Source: Akkermansiaceae bacterium
Lineage (GTDB): Bacteria > Verrucomicrobiota > Verrucomicrobiia > Verrucomicrobiales > Akkermansiaceae
DNA: 11,759 bases
Direction of reading: 5' to 3'
Assembly: GCA_018676385.1 (NCBI GenBank)
Contig: JABHEX010000044.1
Location: 1-11,759, forward strand
The notes below the pieces were generated by a model. That model did not search any database. It had not been told where the DNA came from and saw only the letters and a list, made by a program, of their open reading frames with translations. The translations under genes and the position numbers were made by a program. This document shows, one piece after another, positions 1-7,340 of this stretch. Positions within the stretch are counted from its first letter, which is position 1; every line of letters begins with the position of its first letter.

Positions 1-666
1 GACAACACCATCGTCATCTTCACCAGCGACAACGGCTGCTCACCCGAGGGCAACTTTACAGAACTCGCAAAACACAACCACGACCCGAGCGCCATCTATC
101 GCGGCCACAAAGCCGACCTCTACGAAGGTGGCCATCGCGTGCCATTCATCGTGCGCTGGCCCACCAAAATCAAAGGCGGCCAGAAATCCTACGCCACAGC
201 ATGCCTCACCGACTTCTACGACACCATGCGCGAAATCACCAAGCAGCCAAAGAAAGACAACGGCGGCGAAGACTCCGTCAGCCTAATGCCCGCATTCGAA
301 GGAAAAACAAAAACTAAACGCACTTACCTCATCAGCCACTCGATCAACGGATCATTCGCTATCCGACAAGGGAAATGGAAACTCCTCATGTGCCCTGGCT
401 CCGGCGGCTGGTCTTTACCCCGACCCCGCACCGCATCGAAGGACAAGAGTCTGCATCCGGTTCAACTCTTCGATCTAGAAGCCGACCCCGCTGAAAAAAC
501 CAACCTTGCCCAGAAGCACCCTAGTAAGGTCAAGTCCCTGATGCTACTCCTGCAAACCGCAATTAAAAACGGTCGCAGCACACCCGGCACACCACAGCAG
601 AACGACGGAGCCACGCCCCCATTTCACAAACGCATCATCGAGACTTACCCAATACTCGCTGAGTAA
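1..666 (+). CDS. Type I sulfatase, C-terminal part (5' end outside window)
   Basis: This is the last 221 codons of an alkaline-phosphatase-superfamily sulfatase, open from base 1 in frame 1 to the TAA at 664-666; an ATG at 139 is internal. Visible parts are the metal-ligand segment FTSDNG (residues 7-12 of the fragment), then a HKADLYEGGHRVP segment (about 36-48) whose Lys and EGG-x-RVP pattern matches the second half of the sulfatase active site. The C-terminal subdomain has AIRQGKWKLLM and QLFDLEADPAEKTNL, both typical of family ends. The formylglycine cysteine motif and any signal peptide would lie upstream and cannot be checked. The family hydrolyses sulfate esters, commonly of sugars, outside the cytoplasm; the substrate is unknown. 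Codons end strongly in C (32 of the first 40 end in G or C), unlike the genes that follow. It is separated by 134 nt from the next operon, so co-transcription is uncertain. Confidence 0.93.
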   Translation, partial: DNTIVIFTSDNGCSPEGNFTELAKHNHDPSAIYRGHKADLYEGGHRVPFIVRWPTKIKGGQKSYATACLTDFYDTMREITKQPKKDNGGEDSVSLMPAFEGKTKTKRTYLISHSINGSFAIRQGKWKLLMCPGSGGWSLPRPRTASKDKSLHPVQLFDLEADPAEKTNLAQKHPSKVKSLMLLLQTAIKNGRSTPGTPQQNDGATPPFHKRIIETYPILAE

Positions 667-800
667 TTATCCCTGATGGGACTTGTAAAGAAAATCACGG
701 TAGGCAATAAAAATGAAGGGTATGGCTCTTTGCATAAAATTGGTCACAGTAAACTACTACAACGCAACGACGACCTCATTGAAATAAAATAACTAGTAGT

Positions 801-2039
801 ATGCCTCAGACGACACCATTCCATAATTGTCTCAAACCCTACCTCGAGACGGGTATTTGGAAACACTGGTCCGGGTATCTTGTAGCGCCTCGCTACCAGT
901 ATTCATCCACAGCGGAATACTACGCAATCCGCAACTCTGTCTCACTACTCGATACTTCACCTCTATTTAAATACAAAATCACTGGATCTAAATCTTTGAG
1001 CTTTTTACAGTCGGTAATGGTTCGCGATATCGCGCAGTGCCAACCCGGAGAGGCCCAATACACCTGCTGGTGTGATAGGGATGGTTTTGTGCTGCAGGAC
1101 GGTGTGATATTACGAATATCAGAGAATGAATTCTGGATCACCTCTGCGGAGCCCTCGTTGCGATATTTCCGCTCAATAGCAAAGAAGCTCTCGATTTCAG
1201 ACGTCAAAATCGACGACATGACTCGCGACTTTGGTATTCTTGCTATTCAGGGGCCTCATGCATTCAACGTGCTCTCTCAACTAACCGATGACGTGGGTGA
1301 CTTAGATTACTTTGATCTGGTGCAAACCAAGATTGACGACTGCCCCGTCACCATATCGCGCACTGGCTTTACCGGTGACCTCGGATATGAAGTCTGGATC
1401 CGCTCAGATCAAGCGGAGCAGGTTTGGCACTGCCTAGTAGACGCGGGCAAAGGATACAATATCATCCCCATTGGTCTCGAAGCACTAAAAATGGCAAGGG
1501 TAGAAGCCGGATTGCTATTGCTCGACGTGGATTTTAACTCCTCACGATTCGCATGGGTCGACGAACAACGGGAAACCCCAGTCGAGCTCGGCTGGAGCTG
1601 GATGCTACGTAATCTGACCCACGACCCGCGTGAGTTTATCGGACGAGTAGCTATTGAAAAACAAATCAGTGAGAAATCTAACCGCTGGCGCACTGTTGGG
1701 CTCAGTGTTGACTGGCACGACTACGAACGTGTGCATCTAGAAACAGGCATCATGGCTCCCAAACATGACCTCTATTGCGAATCCACAAAAAGTATCTATC
1801 GACGTAGTGACAAGGAGTGGGACTACGCAGGATATGCGAGCAGTTTTATGTTCTCCCCGATTTTGAAAAAGCCAATTGCCATCGCAAAGCTACCCAACGA
1901 TCTGGCCAAGCCCGGAACGGAGGTGGACATCGAGGTCTCTGTGATCCGTAAGCCACACAACGTATTAGCCACGGTGCAGCGCATGCCCTTTTTCGATCCC
2001 ATACGCAAAACCCAACGCCCGGAAGGAAGAATCGTATAA
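801..2039 (+). CDS. GcvT-like aminomethyltransferase family protein (folate-dependent)
   Basis: A 412-aa protein of the glycine cleavage T-protein fold, a family that moves one-carbon units from amines, ethers or thioethers to tetrahydrofolate. There is no signal peptide, so it should be cytoplasmic. Recognisable segments are AIRNSVSLLDTSPLFKY (about 42-58), the CDRDGFVLQDG stretch with Asp100 at the place of the conserved GcvT catalytic Asp, AIQGP (148-152), SRTGFTGDLGYEVW (186-199), ARVEAG (232-237), and a C-terminal barrel with FSPILKKPIAIA and QRMPFFDPIRK. It is about 50 residues longer than a housekeeping GcvT, and no gcvH or gcvP lies nearby, so a role in glycine cleavage is unlikely. 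It more resembles GcvT-like proteins paired with oxidoreductases, such as the folate half of sarcosine or dimethylglycine oxidases. The 1-nt TAATG overlap with the next gene implies coupled translation. The start lacks a Shine-Dalgarno sequence. Family confidence is high; the substrate is unknown. Confidence 0.9.
   Translation: MPQTTPFHNCLKPYLETGIWKHWSGYLVAPRYQYSSTAEYYAIRNSVSLLDTSPLFKYKITGSKSLSFLQSVMVRDIAQCQPGEAQYTCWCDRDGFVLQDGVILRISENEFWITSAEPSLRYFRSIAKKLSISDVKIDDMTRDFGILAIQGPHAFNVLSQLTDDVGDLDYFDLVQTKIDDCPVTISRTGFTGDLGYEVWIRSDQAEQVWHCLVDAGKGYNIIPIGLEALKMARVEAGLLLLDVDFNSSRFAWVDEQRETPVELGWSWMLRNLTHDPREFIGRVAIEKQISEKSNRWRTVGLSVDWHDYERVHLETGIMAPKHDLYCESTKSIYRRSDKEWDYAGYASSFMFSPILKKPIAIAKLPNDLAKPGTEVDIEVSVIRKPHNVLATVQRMPFFDPIRKTQRPEGRIV
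2023..2028 (+). promoter_or_regulatory. Shine-Dalgarno-like site for the FAD oxidoreductase gene
   Basis: AAGGAA, within GGAAGGAAGA, lies 10 nt before the ATG at 2039, inside the last codons of the GcvT-like gene. It supports this ATG as the true start and, with the TAATG junction, allows both re-initiation and independent ribosome entry. It is the clearest Shine-Dalgarno-like sequence before an intact gene in the window. Confidence 0.5.
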
Positions 2040-3640
2040 TGAAATCGGATACTCAATATGATGCTATCGTCATTGGCGGCGGCCACAATGGACTGATCAA
2101 TGCTGCCTATCTTGCCAAAGCGGGATTAAAAACAATAGTCCTTGAACAGCGGCCATTAGTCGGCGGGGCCGCCATCACAGAGGAACTGATTCCGGGATAT
2201 AAGTTCACCACATTTTCGTACGCGCTCAGCTTGCTACGACCAGACATTGTACAGGATCTTGATCTCGCGGCGCACGGTTTGATGGTGCTACCAATGACCA
2301 ACACCTTTCAGCCTGGATTCAACGGAGAATATATGCTGCTAGGCCCGAACAAGGATGCAAATTTTCATGAAATTTCGCGCTTTTCAACTGAGGATGCTGA
2401 GTCTTACCGCGACCTCAGCCACCTGATCAATCGTGTTTGTCATGCGCTGATGCCTTTGGTCGATTCCATCCCGCCAAATAGCATCAGCCAAGACCCTGCA
2501 GATCTTGCGGAGATGGTTCAGCTGAATGAATACATCGATGGTCTACCGTCGGATATACGTGAGATGATACAAAAATTCATCAACTGCAGCGCAGCAGAAA
2601 TACTCGATGAATACCTTGAGTCTGATTTACTCAAAGCACAGATCGCATCAAGTGGCATCATCGGCACTAAGGCCGGGCCACGCTCAAAGGAATCCGGCTT
2701 AATCTGGCTTTTCCATAAGCTCGGCGAATACGATGGTGAACAAGGTGAGTGGGGATTCCACAAAAATGGTAATGGCGGATTCACCCAGGTCCTTGCCCGC
2801 GCCGTCGAGTCCTTTGGCGGCACGATCCGCACAGACTGCGGAGCCGAACACGTCATCTATGCCAATGGTAAATCCTCCGGTGTGCTACTCAAAGATGGTA
2901 CTGAATTAAATGCGCCGGTCGTCGTCAGCGCTCTGGATCCAAGGCGCACCTTCATGGAGCTCGTCAATTCGAATGATCTGCCGGATGACTTAGTTAAACA
3001 CATTCGAGATTTCAAATTCCAAGGTAGCGCGTCAAAGGTAAACTTTGCCCTGTCAGCACTTCCAAATTTCCCAGGCCTTGATGGTCGTACGGATATCTTC
3101 ACAGGCTTCACCAATGTTGGCCCGTCGATTGACTTTCTTGAAGAGGCATTCGCAGATTGCCAAGCAGGCAGATTTAGCCGCAAACCATTTATCGATTGCT
3201 GCATACAATCCACCGTTGACCCTGACATGGCTCCACCAGGCAAGCATGTGATGTCATGCTTTGTAATGTATACCCCCTATCATTTGGCAGATAGCGACTG
3301 GGATAGCGAACGAGAAAACCTTGGTGATGCCGTGCAAGCATGCCTAGAGGAATTTTTCCCTGGATTCAACAAGCTTGTAGAGCACCGCGAAATCGTTACG
3401 CCACTCGACATCGAACGTGTCGTTGGACTGAGCGAAGGTAATATTTTTGCCGGTGAAATGTTTACCCCGCAGATGTTTCTTAATCGCCCAGCACCCGGCT
3501 GGAACCAGTATCGCACCCCTATCAACGGATACTATCAATGCGGCTCCGGCACACACCCTGGCGGTGGCGTTATGGGCGGGCCGGGAAAACTTGCTGCTCG
3601 AAAAATTCTTAATGATCTTGAGCGCATCACCTCACTATAG
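2039..3640 (+). CDS. FAD-dependent oxidoreductase, CrtI/PYROXD2-like (phytoene-dehydrogenase-related)
   Basis: A 533-aa flavoprotein with an N-terminal Rossmann motif: VIGGGHNGL (11-19, GxGxxG form) followed by IVLEQR, with Glu36 as the likely ribose-binding acid, then VGGAA (41-45). The C-terminus has the FAD-closing motif of the phytoene desaturase-like superfamily, YYQCGSGTHPGGGVMGGPG (about 498-516). Length and both end motifs fit the PYROXD2/CrtI group, whose members oxidise or isomerise diverse substrates; most bacterial members outside carotenoid pathways are uncharacterised. No carotenoid genes (crtB, crtE and so on) are in the window, so a carotenoid role is not supported. It overlaps the GcvT-like gene by one base, which favours a joint reaction: oxidation of a methyl-bearing substrate here, with capture of the one-carbon unit on folate by the partner. 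That job is inferred. The following gene starts only 7 nt downstream. Confidence 0.9.
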   Translation: MKSDTQYDAIVIGGGHNGLINAAYLAKAGLKTIVLEQRPLVGGAAITEELIPGYKFTTFSYALSLLRPDIVQDLDLAAHGLMVLPMTNTFQPGFNGEYMLLGPNKDANFHEISRFSTEDAESYRDLSHLINRVCHALMPLVDSIPPNSISQDPADLAEMVQLNEYIDGLPSDIREMIQKFINCSAAEILDEYLESDLLKAQIASSGIIGTKAGPRSKESGLIWLFHKLGEYDGEQGEWGFHKNGNGGFTQVLARAVESFGGTIRTDCGAEHVIYANGKSSGVLLKDGTELNAPVVVSALDPRRTFMELVNSNDLPDDLVKHIRDFKFQGSASKVNFALSALPNFPGLDGRTDIFTGFTNVGPSIDFLEEAFADCQAGRFSRKPFIDCCIQSTVDPDMAPPGKHVMSCFVMYTPYHLADSDWDSERENLGDAVQACLEEFFPGFNKLVEHREIVTPLDIERVVGLSEGNIFAGEMFTPQMFLNRPAPGWNQYRTPINGYYQCGSGTHPGGGVMGGPGKLAARKILNDLERITSL

Positions 3641-3647
3641 CCGACCC

Positions 3648-4946
3648 ATGAAAATTGTATTATTGATAGTATTTTATTTCTTATCCTTACCATTGATCCA
3701 TGCCGCACCTGAACACGCATGTGGATTTGATGCCAAGCACATCAACGAAAAGCCTAACATGTGGCCTTTCGAAAATTACGGCAAAGTTTTCAATGTTGAT
3801 GACAACAATCAACGATTTGTGTTTATTAAAAATACAGTCTACGATGAAAAGGATCATCAGAAGGTAATTGGTCGTGCTAGGAATTGTGTTTACTGGTCGA
3901 AGGATACGATTTTCATGCACAAGAATCCGATCAAAGACTTCAGCAGTATCAAGACCCCAGTGATCATACGATTTTTTGTGGGTAACCCAAAAGAAGCAGA
4001 AAAGATGTCGCGTGGTGACGATTTCATATCCAACAAAGCGACAATTTTTTTAGATGCTAAAAATACCGTTGGTATTAAAACGGGCGAAAAAGAGGTCGTA
4101 GGCTTGTTTACTCCCGACAGCACCACCTCGGGAACATTACTCATCCAATCCAAATCAGTCAAAGTGAAGACGACCTGGCGTTTTCCAAAAATAAGCACCA
4201 AAAGAGCCGTTACAGCCAACGCGTTAAATCAAGGTTATTGGTCAGCACGCATCATCGGATCTGAAAGCGGGGACAAATTTGTCGCCGAGCATATCGAACT
4301 TACCTCTCTGGCAGACCCACGTAAGAGCGAGGACCCCAAACTCCCCCGTCTGTTGGTTATCGGCGACTCCATTAGTATGAACTATGGCAATGCCGCCAAG
4401 GAAGCTCTTAAGGGTGTCGTTAATTACCACCGCAACGAAGGCAACAGCTTCTCATCAAACTACGGCACCCAGTATGCCGATTATTGGTTAGGTAACTACA
4501 CCCAAAAAGGTTTCCAGTGGGATGTGATTCATTTCAACCATGGATTGCATGATCTCAAGCAATCCGGCCCAGGTGCTCCGTATGCAACACCCTTAGAAAA
4601 ATACAAAGCATACCTCAGAACCGAAATTGAAATCCTAAAAAAAACCGGCGCTACTTTAGTCTTTTGCACGACCACCCCTGTTCCTAATAATAGTGGCGGG
4701 GCATACGGTCGGCAAAAGGGAGCTGAAGTTGCTTTCAACAAAGCCGCTCTAGAGGTGATGAAGGATTACCCTGACATTCAAATCAACAATCTGTGCAAAG
4801 TCGTCAACGACTCTCCCGTCTTTGATAAATTCAAAACTGGCTCAGACGTACACTACTACAAAGAAGAGGAACAAAAAGTTCTCGGTAATGCCGTTGCCAA
4901 TGCAGTTAAAAAAGCTCTACAATCAAAGAAACAAAATGATCTCTAA
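3648..4946 (+). CDS. Secreted SGNH/GDSL hydrolase with unassigned N-terminal region
   Basis: A 432-aa protein. The ATG at 3648 is chosen over upstream in-frame ATGs (from 3447) because it begins a clear signal peptide (MKIVLLIVFYFLSLPLIHA, cleavage near residue 19-20) and those others lie inside the FAD oxidoreductase gene. Residues about 21-230 form a Lys-rich region I cannot assign, perhaps a beta-sandwich or binding domain. The SGNH domain follows: VIGDSIS with nucleophile Ser241, then NHGLHD at 297-302, then SDVHYY with Asp400 and His402 as the remaining triad members. Block III reads G-L-H-D instead of the usual G-x-N-D, so the oxyanion-hole Asn is replaced by His301, although Asn297 lies close by. 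The fold usually de-esterifies acylated sugars or lipids; here a secreted glycan acyl-esterase is plausible. It lies 7 nt after the oxidoreductase gene and overlaps the next gene by 11 nt. Confidence 0.88.
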   Translation: MKIVLLIVFYFLSLPLIHAAPEHACGFDAKHINEKPNMWPFENYGKVFNVDDNNQRFVFIKNTVYDEKDHQKVIGRARNCVYWSKDTIFMHKNPIKDFSSIKTPVIIRFFVGNPKEAEKMSRGDDFISNKATIFLDAKNTVGIKTGEKEVVGLFTPDSTTSGTLLIQSKSVKVKTTWRFPKISTKRAVTANALNQGYWSARIIGSESGDKFVAEHIELTSLADPRKSEDPKLPRLLVIGDSISMNYGNAAKEALKGVVNYHRNEGNSFSSNYGTQYADYWLGNYTQKGFQWDVIHFNHGLHDLKQSGPGAPYATPLEKYKAYLRTEIEILKKTGATLVFCTTTPVPNNSGGAYGRQKGAEVAFNKAALEVMKDYPDIQINNLCKVVNDSPVFDKFKTGSDVHYYKEEEQKVLGNAVANAVKKALQSKKQNDL

Positions 4947-5727
4947 ATACAAGTTCACAACAACACTTCTGATAGTATTCGGCTGCTTGACACTGCATTC
5001 GGCGTCCGCAAAAGAAATTAAGCTAGCCGTTAAAGCTGGCGAAAAAATAGCCTTCATGGGCGACTCCATCACCGCAGCGGGTAATAGAAAAAATGGTTAT
5101 GTTCAGCTTGTGATGCAGGCGCTTAATCAGGAGGGTCTCAAACTTACCCATGTGCCAGCAGGGAAATCAGGACACAAATCCAATAACATGCTCGCCCGTC
5201 TCGATAAGGATGTGCTCAGCAAAGACCCCGACTGGATGCTGCTGAGCTGCGGTGTTAATGACGTGTGGCATTTCACACTGACACTTGGAAAACGTACATT
5301 CGAGGGCGTCTCCTTGAACGACTACAAAAAAAACATCAGCACCATCATCAAGAGAGCGCAGGCCGCCGACATCAAAGTCATGATCCTAACCTCTACCATG
5401 ATCGGTGAGGACCCCAATAAAGAAACTAACAAGAGGCTCATTCCCTATAACGATTTCCTCAGAGAGATTGCCAAAGAAAAGAAATGCCTCATCGCAGACC
5501 TCAGCAAAGACATGCACGAGCTAGTCAAAAAAATGCCAGATGAAAAAGGTAAGGCACGGATGTTTGGCGAACCAAAATACTCACGAAATATCAAAAACAA
5601 GATCACTTCCGATGGATGCCATATGAACAAGCTCGGTAATATAATGATGGCCAAAGGGATTTTAAAAGCATTAGGCCTGAGTGACAAAAAAATCGCCGCC
5701 GCTGAAGTATCGTGGCATGGAAAGTAG
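4936..5727 (+). CDS. Secreted SGNH/GDSL hydrolase (putative acyl-esterase)
   Basis: A 263-aa protein. The ATG at 4936 was chosen because it starts a signal peptide (MISKYKFTTTLLIVFGCLTL followed by HSASA, cleavage near residue 25); longer in-frame starts run through the previous gene. All SGNH blocks are canonical: IAFMGDSIT with Ser44, a GHKSNNM segment supplying the block II Gly, CGVNDVWH with Gly106 and Asn108 as oxyanion residues, and DGCH with Asp226 and His229. It is a compact single-domain enzyme, unlike its upstream neighbour, and resembles secreted GDSL esterases that deacetylate polysaccharides in the Planctomycetota-Verrucomicrobiota group. The 11-nt overlap with the preceding SGNH gene indicates translational coupling and makes it the last gene of the four-gene operon. 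A GTGGC/GCCAC inverted repeat spans the stop codon but has no T-run after it. The substrate is unknown. Confidence 0.9.
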   Translation: MISKYKFTTTLLIVFGCLTLHSASAKEIKLAVKAGEKIAFMGDSITAAGNRKNGYVQLVMQALNQEGLKLTHVPAGKSGHKSNNMLARLDKDVLSKDPDWMLLSCGVNDVWHFTLTLGKRTFEGVSLNDYKKNISTIIKRAQAADIKVMILTSTMIGEDPNKETNKRLIPYNDFLREIAKEKKCLIADLSKDMHELVKKMPDEKGKARMFGEPKYSRNIKNKITSDGCHMNKLGNIMMAKGILKALGLSDKKIAAAEVSWHGK

Positions 5728-6056
5728 CCACCTACTATGCTAAGCGATGCCTGTGCCCCTCAGCAATAGACTAACAATATTGATCGTCGACTTGGGCTGA
5801 CCGTCGCACCCATGACACTTTTTTGGCTCATTCAAGAGCAAAGCCATCACCTCATGCTGCACGCAAAGAAACTCGCGTTCGTATGACGTCTCATATTCAT
5901 GCGGATTTCTGTTCAACGCTTGATCTATTCCATGGGTAGAGCCGTAATCGAGTGCTCATCCCAGTTCTGCATGAGTAGTAATTTCCCCAAATGTAATTTC
6001 AATGGTCAAGCTACACACACGCATCATTAACTCACTGAATTTGCGAGTAATAGTGA
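5728..6056. other. Intergenic region between convergent genes
   Basis: These 329 nt separate the last SGNH gene (+) from the lipoprotein gene (-). I see no tRNA, no convincing rho-independent terminator and no intact gene. The one notable content is the minus-strand frameshifted reading frame at 5740-5972, listed separately. The remaining part (5973-6056) shows nothing recognisable. Confidence 0.6.
5740..5972 (-). pseudogene. Small frameshifted gene, about 77 aa, family unknown
   Basis: On the minus strand an ATG at 5972 opens a 15-codon frame (MQNWDEHSITALPME, stop at 5927-5925). A -1 shift just before that stop joins a 62-codon open frame ending in TAG at 5742-5740, beginning IDQALNRNPHEYETSYEREF and containing KKCHGCDG (a CxxC) further on. 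The joined product looks like a real soluble small protein, rich in charged residues and with a plausible amphipathic stretch around FLCVQHEVMALLL. GGGGAAA lies about 10 nt upstream of the ATG. Read without a shift, the second frame runs up to an ATG at 6027 with one in-frame TGA at 5958-5956. No slippery heptamer is visible, so decay by a small indel or a sequencing error is more likely than programmed frameshifting. I do not recognise the family. Confidence 0.42.
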
Positions 6057-6605
6057 TTATCCTTTGATCTTGTTATGAAACTTTGGGCCATCCTGCACAT
6101 GATGTGAAATGAGAATTCCTGTGGATGGGTCAATGATATAGCTTGCGGTCCAGCCTTCAGCACCATCACCCAGATCTATATAGACACAAATATTTTCCCC
6201 ATGGGTAACTAAACCCATACTTTTGCTGATACTGTTACTTTGTGAGCATAGGTAACCAAACATAGCGCGCGGCACTACGGCACCTCTACCATCGACAGAA
6301 ATAATCAGCGAATCTACAACCAACTTCGGTGGAGGAGTTCCCATATCACCATACCATCTGGAGACTGAGGTATCAGTTCCTATGTCATAAGGTCGCCATG
6401 ACAGCACAGCAACAACATCTTTATCATCAAACTTTGCCCTCATTATTTCACGTGCCCCACTAATTTGATGATCCACCCCAGGAACTACTGTCATCTGTGA
6501 GACTCGAGTCCCAGAAGGCGCCCCCGAATTTACCCCTGAAATTTGATGACAGGAAACCAACAAGCATATCACGCTTCCGATAAGAGCAAATAGCAGTTTT
6601 TTCAT
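6057..6605 (-). CDS. Hypothetical lipoprotein
   Basis: A 182-aa protein of unknown function. The chosen start at 6605 gives MKKLLFALIGSVICLLVSC, a textbook lipoprotein signal with lipobox L16-V17-S18-C19; ATGs at 6611 and 6614 would add up to three residues and cannot be excluded. After the lipidated Cys comes a short Gly/Ser-rich linker, then a mixed alpha/beta-looking domain with LSWRPYDIG, LVVDSLIISVDGRG, SIDL-type strands around NICVYIDLGDG and a late YIIDPSTG segment. This looks like a small periplasmic or outer-membrane-anchored domain. The pentapeptide HQISG occurs twice near the N-terminus. I recognise no catalytic motif. It is divergent from rsuA across 48 nt, so the two may share a control region, and it ends facing the SGNH operon. 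Confidence 0.75.
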   Translation of the reverse strand: MKKLLFALIGSVICLLVSCHQISGVNSGAPSGTRVSQMTVVPGVDHQISGAREIMRAKFDDKDVVAVLSWRPYDIGTDTSVSRWYGDMGTPPPKLVVDSLIISVDGRGAVVPRAMFGYLCSQSNSISKSMGLVTHGENICVYIDLGDGAEGWTASYIIDPSTGILISHHVQDGPKFHNKIKG

Positions 6606-6653
6606 ACACATCATGATCGATATTATGTAACTAAAGTCAAGACAACCTATCCT

Positions 6654-7340
6654 ATGAAGCTTTCACGTTTTCTTTACCATCATACTAAACACGGCAAACA
6701 TGAGGTTCGGCGCGTTATAGCTTCGGGAAGTGTCATGGTTAACGGAAAAGTTGAGAAAGACAGTCAGCGTGAAGTTGATGATTTTACTCATGTGACTATT
6801 GGAAATAAGATTCTGCGAGATACTAAACCCGTCTATATAATGCTGCACAAACCAGCTGGTTACCTCAGCGCCACCAAAGATCCTGAACACCCCACGGTGA
6901 TGGAGCTCATCAATGTGCCGGAGACTCTGCATATCGCAGGACGGCTTGATCGAGCAAGCACTGGGCTACTTCTTTTAACGAATGACGGAAAGTGGTCGCG
7001 CGCATTAACTGAGCCAAAGGAAGGTGTGCCAAAAACCTATCTTGTCACCACCGCAGATCCCATCACAAAGGAAACATTCACCCATTTTCAGCAGGGTATC
7101 TACTTTGCTTATGAGAACCTGACGACTCAATCTGCCAAGCTGGAAACCCTCAGTGAACTTGAGGCAAGGCTGACAATCCACGAGGGCCGTTACCACCAGA
7201 TCAAGCGTATGTTCCACGCCGTGGGGAATCGAGTAACCTCACTACACCGGGAAAGCGTTGGCAGCATCCAGCTTGACCCAAGTCTCAAACTAGGCGAGTG
7301 GAGACATCTCACACAAAAAGAAATTATAGATAATGTGTGA
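6654..7340 (+). CDS. rsuA: 16S rRNA pseudouridine synthase RsuA
   Basis: A 228-aa protein, close to the usual RsuA length of about 231. It opens with an S4-like RNA-binding domain (MKLSRFLYHHTKHG through VRRVIASGSVMVNG, residues 1-31), followed by the RsuA/RluB/E/F catalytic domain: MLHKPAGYLSA (63-73), GRLDRASTGLLLLTNDG with catalytic Asp99 (from 96), EGVPKTYLV, and HEGRYHQIKRMFHAVGN then LHRESVG near the C-terminus. The RYHQIKRMF and GNxVTxLHRE pattern and the EWRHLTQKEI ending agree best with RsuA, which isomerises a single uridine (U516 in E. coli numbering) of 16S rRNA, rather than with RluB, RluE or RluF. It acts in the cytoplasm during small-subunit assembly. It stands alone as a housekeeping gene between secreted-enzyme loci and has no visible Shine-Dalgarno sequence. 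It is convergent with the sulfatase operon. Confidence 0.9.
   Translation: MKLSRFLYHHTKHGKHEVRRVIASGSVMVNGKVEKDSQREVDDFTHVTIGNKILRDTKPVYIMLHKPAGYLSATKDPEHPTVMELINVPETLHIAGRLDRASTGLLLLTNDGKWSRALTEPKEGVPKTYLVTTADPITKETFTHFQQGIYFAYENLTTQSAKLETLSELEARLTIHEGRYHQIKRMFHAVGNRVTSLHRESVGSIQLDPSLKLGEWRHLTQKEIIDNV

Noticed and set aside
753..800. ACTACTA/TAGTAGT inverted repeat before the GcvT-like gene as a leader hairpin that hides the start codon
   Set aside because: Seven AT-rich pairs with a 34-nt spacer could easily be chance, and there is no supporting promoter or alternative structure.
1409..1693. Minus-strand open frame of 94 codons opposite the GcvT-like gene
   Set aside because: It is a shadow of a well-supported gene and has no family features; the same holds for the other antisense frames across 920-4741 and 7816-9450.
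2039..3640. Carotenoid phytoene desaturase assignment for the FAD oxidoreductase
   Set aside because: Only the superfamily motifs match; there are no carotenoid genes nearby, and the coupling is to a GcvT-like gene.
5712..5731. GTGGC/GCCAC inverted repeat at the end of the SGNH operon as a terminator
   Set aside because: The stem is only 5 bp with a 10-nt loop, it overlaps the stop codon, and no T-run follows.
5956..5958. In-frame TGA in the minus-strand frame 6027-5740 read as selenocysteine
   Set aside because: The upstream part of that frame looks less protein-like than the alternative start in another frame, no SECIS-like hairpin is evident, and no known selenoprotein motif surrounds it.
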